A DNA stretch of 7,938 nt from Opitutaceae bacterium (lineage in GTDB: Bacteria; Verrucomicrobiota; Verrucomicrobiae; Opitutales; Opitutaceae), in NCBI GenBank assembly GCA_031266495.1, contig JAISAX010000866.1:1-7938 (forward strand), written 5' to 3'. Each line of letters opens with the position of its first letter. Within the stretch, counting starts at the first letter, position 1. The notes beneath the pieces were generated by a model. The model was not told the DNA's origin. It ran no database searches and was given only the letters and a program-made list of their open reading frames with translations. Shown piece by piece: positions 1 through 3,903 of this stretch. The position numbers and the translations under genes were made by a program.

Positions 1-120
1 AAGCAGGAGAGATTGCAGGGAGAACGCGGACGCCGCAGAAATCGCCACGACAACCGGATTAATATTCCCCCCCCCCCCCCGCCTCTGCAAGAGCGGAAGA
101 CGACCGACAAGAGCACGCGA
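1..120. other. Left edge, no assignable gene
   Basis: Nothing here can be assigned. Plus-strand frame 3 stays open from the left edge to a TAA at 60-62, so a few last codons of an upstream gene are possible. On the minus strand, a GTG at 48-46 opens a frame running off the left edge that begins with small and hydrophobic residues, as a signal peptide might. Both stretches are too short to judge. Confidence 0.3.
67..80. repeat. C14 homopolymer tract
   Basis: Fourteen consecutive C lie between AATATT and GCC. Such a run is prone to slippage and its length may vary between cells or be misread. It sits 40 bp outside the left arm of the palindromic element and is the first of several G/C runs at gene boundaries in this window. 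Confidence 0.9.
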
Positions 121-195
121 GTGTAAATGAAAGTGGAGGGGAAAGGGGAAAACGCTGAAGAAGAATAAACCACGGAGACCTGGATTGGCGGAGCC
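121..195. repeat. Left arm of outer inverted repeat
   Basis: Positions 159-195 pair base for base with 638-602 with one mismatch (185/612). Positions 121-158 pair with 680-643 with four mismatches (149/652, 137/664, 132/669, 127/674), after a 4-nt bulge (639-642) on the right side. That is 70 Watson-Crick pairs out of 75. The arm contains CACGGAGACC and GGCGGAGCC. Confidence 0.88.
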
Positions 196-340
196 AAAAC
201 CAGAGAGAGGCCCACGGAACACACGGAAAAAAAGGAAGAAATCCGATCCTCTCCTCTGTCTTCTTCTTCGTGCTACTAACCTTGAGAGTTGTTTTTTTGC
301 GTATGATTTCCCTATGGAGCGGGCCTGTATTGAATGGTTG

Positions 341-445
341 CCGAAGAGGTGCCCGCGAAACACACGAAAGGACGCGAAAAAAAAGGCAGAAATCCGATGG
401 TTTGTTTTTCGTGCCCTTTCGTGTGTTTCGTGGGCACCTCTTCGG
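341..445. repeat. Long inner hairpin, 45-bp stem
   Basis: Positions 341-385 pair with 445-401, leaving a 15-nt loop (386-400). I count 40 Watson-Crick pairs, three G-T (G-U in RNA) pairs at 355/431, 374/412 and 385/401, and two mismatches at 372/414 and 382/404. The stem begins CCGAAGAGGTGCCC and ends GGGCACCTCTTCGG. If transcribed it would form a double-stranded rod long enough for RNase III. It is far longer than a usual intrinsic terminator and no U tract follows it. Confidence 0.92.
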
Positions 446-450
446 TAAAT

Positions 451-485
451 CTTTGGTTGCGGCTTCGCCGCTCCAAGTCTTCGTG
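451..485. repeat. 35-nt direct repeat, copy 1
   Basis: This copy starts CTTTGGTTGCGGCTTCGCCG and matches 592-626 at 29 of 35 positions without gaps. All six differences are transitions. It lies just outside the right foot of the inner hairpin. Confidence 0.85.
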
Positions 486-550
486 TGAGATTCCTTCCGT
501 GCCTCCGTGTGAAAAAAATCAGACTGAAGGTTACGGATTCATTGGGTTTT

Positions 551-580
551 TATTCGCGTTCATTCGCGTTTATTCGCGGT
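551..580. repeat. Three phased 10-bp units, ATTCGCGTT type
   Basis: The units TATTCGCGTT, CATTCGCGTT and TATTCGCGGT follow each other with an exact 10-bp period, close to one DNA helical turn. They lie inside the palindromic element, just before the second 35-nt module. Confidence 0.85.
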
Positions 581-591
581 TGGTTCGTCTG

Positions 592-626
592 CTTTGGCTA
601 CGGCTCCGCCACTCCAGGTCTCCGTG
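592..626. repeat. 35-nt direct repeat, copy 2
   Basis: This copy starts CTTTGGCTACGGCTCCGCCA and is offset 141 bp from copy 1. It runs into the right outer arm, so its last 25 bases also pair with the left arm. The outer inverted repeat therefore shares its sequence with the internal module. Confidence 0.85.
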
Positions 627-680
627 GTTTATTCTTCTATATTCAGCGTTTCCCCCTTTCCCCGCCACATTCAATTACAC
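602..680. repeat. Right arm of outer inverted repeat
   Basis: This is the partner of 121-195 and carries an extra 4 nt (639-642). It ends 66 bp before the proposed TTG start of the ArsR-methyltransferase gene. Pairing may extend a few bases further (CGCG at 116-119 with 683-686). Because this arm is repeat DNA, the in-frame start at 594 for the downstream gene is unlikely. Confidence 0.88.
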
Positions 681-746
681 CCCGCGCCCGGCCTGACCTG
701 CACGGAGATTTGCCAAGCGCCCCACCCTCACCCACGCTTCGCCTCC

Positions 747-1688
747 TTGAACACCTCCTGGGACACACTCAAACTGTTATCCGACCCGACCCGCCTGCGC
801 CTGCTGGCCCTCCTGCTGCGCGAGGAACTCTCCGTAGCCGAGCTTCAGGAAATCCTCGGCATGGCGCAGTCGCGCATCTCCTCGCAACTCGCCCTGCTCC
901 GCCAGGCCGACGTCGTCACCGACCGCCGCGAAGGCAAACGCGCCTGGTATTCGCTCCACCCCCAACTCGCCCCCGCCACGCGCCACCTGCTCGTCACCGC
1001 CGGCGCGACCGTCGAACACCTCCCCGAGATGCGCGAGGACCTGCAAAACCTCGAACGCACCCTCCAGAAACGCCGCGACCAGCAGGAGCAGTATTTCAAC
1101 CTCATCGCCGGCAAGCTCGGCAAAAACTACTGCCCCGGCCGCTCCTGGGAAGCCATCGGCCACCTCGCCCTGCGCCTCGTGCCCGCCATCACCATCGCCG
1201 ACCTCGGCGCCGGCGAGGGCCTCCTCTCGCAACTCCTCGCCCGCCGCGCCCGCCAGGTCTGGTGTATCGACAATTCCCCGCGCATGGTCGAAGTCGGCGC
1301 CGGACTCGCCGCCAGGAACGGACTTGCCAACCTCACCTACAAACTCGGCGACATCGAACAAGTGCCGCTGCCCGCAGCCTCCGTCGATCTCGCCATCCTC
1401 AGCCAGGCGCTCCACCACGCGCAGCACCCGCCCCGCGCCATCGCCGAAGCCGCGCGCATCCTCAGGCCCGGCGGACAACTCCTCATACTCGACCTGAAAG
1501 AGCACACCTTCGAAAAAGCCCGCGAACTCTACGCCGACATCTGGCCCGGATTCCGCGAGGCCACCCTGCACGGTTTTCTGGAAAAAGCCGGCTTCCGGCA
1601 GATCGACGTAATGACCGTCGCCCGCGAACCGCAGGAACCCTTTTTCCAGACCCTCCTCGCCAGCGGCAGCAAACCCGCCAAAAGCTGA
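747..1688 (+). CDS. ArsR-type regulator fused to SAM-dependent methyltransferase
   Basis: The gene encodes about 313 aa in two domains. Residues 1-75 form an ArsR winged helix: DPTRLRLLALL near residue 13, helix-turn-helix around 28-52 ending SQLALLRQADVV, and wing DRREGKRAWYSL. The usual metal-binding ELCVCDL of helix 3 reads ELSVAEL, so that metal site is absent. Residues 90-125 look like a charged connecting helix. From about 150 there is a class I methyltransferase: motif I DLGAGEG (152-158), the acidic residue of VWCID at 175, then SVDLAILSQALHH and ILRPGGQLLILDL. It probably binds DNA and S-adenosylmethionine; the methyl acceptor is unknown. The frame is open back to 594, but that extension lies in repeat DNA, so I choose TTG 747, just before DPTRLRLL. 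No Shine-Dalgarno is visible. The pairing of domains is a known family; what it regulates here is unknown. Confidence 0.87.
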   Translation: MNTSWDTLKLLSDPTRLRLLALLLREELSVAELQEILGMAQSRISSQLALLRQADVVTDRREGKRAWYSLHPQLAPATRHLLVTAGATVEHLPEMREDLQNLERTLQKRRDQQEQYFNLIAGKLGKNYCPGRSWEAIGHLALRLVPAITIADLGAGEGLLSQLLARRARQVWCIDNSPRMVEVGAGLAARNGLANLTYKLGDIEQVPLPAASVDLAILSQALHHAQHPPRAIAEAARILRPGGQLLILDLKEHTFEKARELYADIWPGFREATLHGFLEKAGFRQIDVMTVAREPQEPFFQTLLASGSKPAKS

Positions 1689-1715
1689 GGCACTGTTTAT
1701 TTCCTTACGGTGCCT
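1688..1715 (+). other. Small inverted repeat after the ArsR-methyltransferase stop
   Basis: AGGCACTG (1688-1695) can pair with CGGTGCCT (1708-1715) around a 12-nt loop, with one G-T pair. It overlaps the last base of the stop codon and a GTG at 1710 that is in frame with maf. No T run follows, so it is not a standard terminator. It may be a weak hairpin or chance. Confidence 0.35.
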
Positions 1716-1732
1716 GACGGCTTGAAAAACGA

Positions 1733-1740
1733 CCCCCCCC
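1733..1740 (+). repeat. C8 run upstream of maf
   Basis: Eight C end 14 nt before the maf ATG, where a ribosome binding site would normally lie. No purine-rich Shine-Dalgarno is present. If maf started at GTG 1710 instead, this run would be inside the coding region. Confidence 0.7.
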
Positions 1741-1754
1741 TTATCGCGGCAACC

Positions 1755-2330
1755 ATGACCACACCAGCCCGACAACCGCTCATCCTCGCATCCGCCTCGC
1801 CGCGCCGCCGCGAACTCCTCGCCACGCTCGGCATACCGTTCGAAGTGATCGTCGCCGACGTCACCGAACACGAAGACCCGACGCTCGACCCGCGCGAGAA
1901 GGTCGCGCGCAACTCCGCGCTCAAGGCCGACCACGTCGCGCAACAACACCCCGACCGCTGGGTACTCGGCGCCGACACCACCGTGTTTATCGACGGCCAC
2001 GCGCTCAACAAACCCGCCACCGCCGCCGAAGCCCGCGCCATGCTCCGCCGCCTCTCCGGCCGCACGCACACAGTCTTTACCGGCCTCGCCCTCCGCCACC
2101 GGAGCCGCGGCATCAGCGAGGACGACGGCGAGGCGACCGAAGTCACCTTCCGGCCGCTCGACGACGCCACGATCGAAACCTACCTCGCCCGCGTCCACAC
2201 CCTCGACAAGGCCGGCGGCTACGCCATCCAGGAACACGGCGACCTCCTCGTCGCCTCCCGCCGCGGCTCGCTCACCAACGTCATCGGCTTCCCGCTCGAC
2301 ACCGTTAAAAAACTGCTCGCCCGCCGTTAA
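1755..2330 (+). CDS. maf: Maf-family nucleoside triphosphate pyrophosphatase
   Basis: The gene encodes 191 aa, the usual Maf length. Maf enzymes split nucleoside triphosphates into monophosphate and pyrophosphate, clearing non-standard or excess nucleotides, and are linked to septum inhibition. Visible motifs are ILASASPRRRELL at 10-22, LGADTTVF with the catalytic-type aspartate at 74, DKAGGYAIQ at 151-159, and NVIGFPL at 175-181. The DKAGxYxIQ form resembles the dTTP/UTP-specific YhdE branch rather than the YceF branch, so dTTP/UTP is the likely substrate. ATG 1755 is chosen because the family starts a few residues before the LASASPRR motif; an in-frame GTG at 1710 would add 15 unconserved residues. 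It follows the ArsR-methyltransferase gene by 66 nt and may share its transcript. It should be cytoplasmic. Confidence 0.93.
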   Translation: MTTPARQPLILASASPRRRELLATLGIPFEVIVADVTEHEDPTLDPREKVARNSALKADHVAQQHPDRWVLGADTTVFIDGHALNKPATAAEARAMLRRLSGRTHTVFTGLALRHRSRGISEDDGEATEVTFRPLDDATIETYLARVHTLDKAGGYAIQEHGDLLVASRRGSLTNVIGFPLDTVKKLLARR

Positions 2331-2697
2331 CCTCACCCCGCGGCAACCCGCCGTGCTACTGACGCTGGTGCTGACGCTGGCGGCGACGGCGGATCAGTCA
2401 AAGGTCAAAAGTCAGAAGGTCGAAGGTCGCCAAAACCGGTTGCGGGGCAAGGTTGCGGACTACTCCGCAAGGGCAAACGGCGCGCCGGACAAGGTTGCGG
2501 CTGCGGGCGACAGGACAAACCGGAAGAGGGTACACTATGGTTCGGGCGGCGGTTCAGGCTTGGCGGTCATCGGGACATCGGGCACACCGGACTCACGTCC
2601 GAGGATGCCGACACCATTGGCGACGCGCTCGAACACAACATTGATGCCCACTGTGTTCCGGCCCCCTCTCACCTGCGATCACCTCCGCCATCCTTTC
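2331..2697. other. Gap between maf and ybhG, mostly repeats, possible relic
   Basis: There is no convincing gene in these 367 bp. The first part has short repeats: GACGCTGG twice, AAGGTC-like units at 2400-2430, and CAAGGTTGCGG at 2448-2458 and again about 40 nt later. The frame of maf stays open after its TAA through the whole gap, and from about 2568 to 2657 it has third positions rich in G/C and a protein-like reading (HTGLTSEDADTIGDALEHNI). It has no start codon I can identify, so it could be a gene remnant. A weak -10-like TACACT occurs at 2531-2536 without a good -35. The ybhG promoter is expected here but cannot be fixed. Confidence 0.4.
2453..2470. promoter_or_regulatory. Perfect 7-bp-arm palindrome, possible operator or hairpin
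   Basis: TTGCGGA (2453-2459) and TCCGCAA (2464-2470) are exact reverse complements around CTAC. An 18-bp palindrome of this size suits a dimeric regulator such as a TetR-type protein; in E. coli the TetR-family CecR controls ybhGFSR. It lies 228 nt before ybhG, far for a core operator, and no regulator gene is beside it. It could equally be a small RNA hairpin. Confidence 0.35.
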
Positions 2698-3744
2698 ATG
2701 AAAAAGAAACTTCCTGTTCTCGTTCTCCTGCTTGTTGCGGTCGCCGGGCTGGCGTGGTTTTTCGGGCTGCGTCCCGCGCCTGACGGCGGCAGCGACGGCA
2801 GCGGCGGCGGCGTCCTCACCCTGTACGGCAACGTGGACATTCGCGAGGTGAACCTGGGTTTCCGCGTTGCCGGACGTGTGACCGAAGTGCTCCACGACGA
2901 AGGCGACGCCATCGCCGCCGGCGCGGTGCTGGCGCGGCTGGATGCCGGACCTTATGCCCGCGCCGTCGAACAAGCCGGGGCGACGCTGGCGGCGGCGGAG
3001 GCCGATGCGCAACGCCTCGCCGCCGGCTACCGTCCCGAGGAAATCGCGCAAGCCCGCGCCAGCGCCGGCCAGGCCGAAGCCATCCATGCCAACGCCACGC
3101 TCAACGCCAACCGCGCCCGGGCACTGATCGCCAAAAACGTCATCCCGCAGGAAGAGCACGACGACCGCCTCGCACGCCAGACGGAGACCGCCAGGCAACT
3201 CCAGGCGGCCGAAGCGAACCTCGCCCTGCAGGAGGCCGGCTATCGCGCCGAGGACATTGCCCGCGCCCGGGCGCTGGCGGACGCCGCGCGCGCCACGCTG
3301 GCGGCGGCCCGTATCAACCTCGACGACACCACGCTGACCTCGCCCTCGTCGGGCACGCTCTCCACGCGCGCGCTGGAGCCGGGCAGCATCGTGCAACCCG
3401 GTGCGACGGTGCTGACGCTCTCGCTCGACCGTCCGGTGCGGGTGCGCGCCTGGGTGGACGAGCCGGACCTCGGCGCGGTGGCGCCCGGCTCGGAAGTCGA
3501 GGTCTTGACGGACGCCCGGCCCGGCAAACCGTATCGCGGCACCATCGGTTTTGTCTCTCCGCGAGCCGAATTCACTCCAAAGACCGTGCAAACGGAAAAC
3601 CTGCGGACCTCGCTGGTCTATCGCCTGCGGATCGTGATCACGGACCCGGATTCGCAACTCCGGCAGGGGATGCCGGTGACGGTGCGTGTGAAAAGGCTGA
3701 AGGCGGAAAGCCTGAAGGCTGAAACCGGAAAGCCTGAAAGCTGA
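2698..3744 (+). CDS. ybhG: HlyD-family periplasmic adaptor of the YbhGFSR exporter
   Basis: The gene encodes 348 aa. An N-terminal membrane anchor (KKK then hydrophobic 5-22) is followed by a Gly/Ser/Asp-rich linker (29-38), the first half of a lipoyl-like domain (LTLYGNVDIREVNLGFRVAGRV, about 40-61), a long Ala/Glu/Arg helical hairpin (about 80-210) holding paired GYRPEEIAQARA and GYRAEDIARARA, the second lipoyl half (PSSGTLSTRALEPGS from 216), and a beta-barrel part ending RLRIVITDPDSQLRQGMPVTV. These match E. coli YbhG as I remember it, including PKTV-T--LRT-LVYRLRIV. It should bridge the inner-membrane pump to an outer-membrane channel. The last 16 or so residues (KRLKAESLKAETGKPES) come from a DNA repeat and are not family sequence. 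ATG 2698 is chosen because it begins the anchor; no Shine-Dalgarno is visible. Confidence 0.92.
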   Translation: MKKKLPVLVLLLVAVAGLAWFFGLRPAPDGGSDGSGGGVLTLYGNVDIREVNLGFRVAGRVTEVLHDEGDAIAAGAVLARLDAGPYARAVEQAGATLAAAEADAQRLAAGYRPEEIAQARASAGQAEAIHANATLNANRARALIAKNVIPQEEHDDRLARQTETARQLQAAEANLALQEAGYRAEDIARARALADAARATLAAARINLDDTTLTSPSSGTLSTRALEPGSIVQPGATVLTLSLDRPVRVRAWVDEPDLGAVAPGSEVEVLTDARPGKPYRGTIGFVSPRAEFTPKTVQTENLRTSLVYRLRIVITDPDSQLRQGMPVTVRVKRLKAESLKAETGKPES

Positions 3745-3754
3745 AACCGGAAAA
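3691..3754 (+). repeat. 22-bp tandem repeat covering the end of ybhG
   Basis: Two near-identical 22-bp units lie at 3711-3732 and 3733-3754 (CCTGAAGGCTGAAACCGG and CCTGAAAGCTGAAACCGG, then AAAG or AAAA), preceded by a degenerate partial unit from 3691. The array crosses the ybhG stop at 3742-3744, so the stop codon itself lies in the second unit. Twenty-two is not a multiple of three, so a change in copy number would alter the protein end. Confidence 0.85.
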
Positions 3755-3792
3755 ACCGACATTACGCGGGCACGCCCCATTCCCCGCGCACC

Positions 3793-3870
3793 ACCGCCCC
3801 CCTCGAACCCCACCGTCCCCACCGCCCCCCTCCAACCCCGTCGAACCCCGTCGAAACCTGTCGATCCCCC
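3793..3870. repeat. C-rich short repeats in the ybhG-ybhF gap
   Basis: ACCGCCCCCCTCGAACCCC (3793-3811) recurs as ACCGCCCCCCTCCAACCCC (3821-3839), 28 bp apart. Then four units follow with an exact 10-bp period: TCCAACCCCG, TCGAACCCCG, TCGAAACCTG and TCGATCCCCC (3831-3870). G is scarce and C dominates the plus strand. I see no promoter or terminator in the gap. Confidence 0.8.
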
Positions 3871-3884
3871 GAACCCCGCCCCTG

Positions 3885-3903
3885 CCCCCCCCCCCTCCCC
3901 CCC
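3885..3903 (+). repeat. C11-T-C7 tract abutting the ybhF start codon
   Basis: Eleven C, one T and seven C run directly into the ATG at 3904. The place of a Shine-Dalgarno sequence is thus pure pyrimidine, and no in-frame upstream start offers a better site. Initiation may depend on coupling from ybhG (stop 159 nt upstream) or another mechanism. Tract length could change spacing, though not the reading frame of a protein starting at this ATG. Confidence 0.85.

Larger units (their letters stand above)
121..680. repeat. Nested palindromic repeat element, about 560 bp
   Basis: This gene-free block is built from repeats. An outer inverted repeat (121-195 with 602-680) encloses an inner long hairpin (341-445), two direct copies of a 35-nt module (451-485 and 592-626), three phased 10-bp units (551-580), and a shared AAATCCGAT (239-247 and 390-398). 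The modules look like variants on a common theme, such as CACGGAACACACGGA at 213-227 and CGCGAAACACACGAAAG at 354-370. No transposase and no clear target-site duplication were found, so a classical insertion sequence is not supported. It may be a REP/MITE-like mobile repeat or a structured non-coding RNA locus. Short open frames across it have no protein-like character. Confidence 0.8.

Noticed and set aside
341..445. Ordinary rho-independent terminator
   Set aside because: The stem is 45 bp and is followed by GTAAATC rather than a T run; no gene ends just upstream.
121..680. CRISPR array
   Set aside because: The repeats are not regularly spaced with unique spacers, pair with each other over long arms, and no cas gene is present.
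185..696. Several short plus-strand open frames in the palindromic element
   Set aside because: They overlap in different frames, are encoded by inverted and direct repeats, and have basic low-complexity products without recognisable domains.
594..746. N-terminal extension of the ArsR-methyltransferase gene back to TTG 594
   Set aside because: The added 51 codons are mostly the right arm of the inverted repeat and do not look like protein of this family; the domain begins right after TTG 747.
777..2336. Long minus-strand open frame of 519 codons opposite the ArsR-methyltransferase gene and maf
   Set aside because: It spans two well-supported genes on the other strand; GC-rich codon use leaves antisense frames open, and the product is Gly/Ala/Glu-rich without motifs.
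2495..2536. Sigma-70-type promoter with TACACT as -10
   Set aside because: No acceptable -35 at 16-18 bp; the best candidate matches poorly and is 19 bp away.
2353..2697. Extended N-terminus for YbhG
   Set aside because: The family begins with a short cytoplasmic stretch and membrane anchor, exactly at ATG 2698; the extension is repeat-rich and has no similarity to adaptor proteins.
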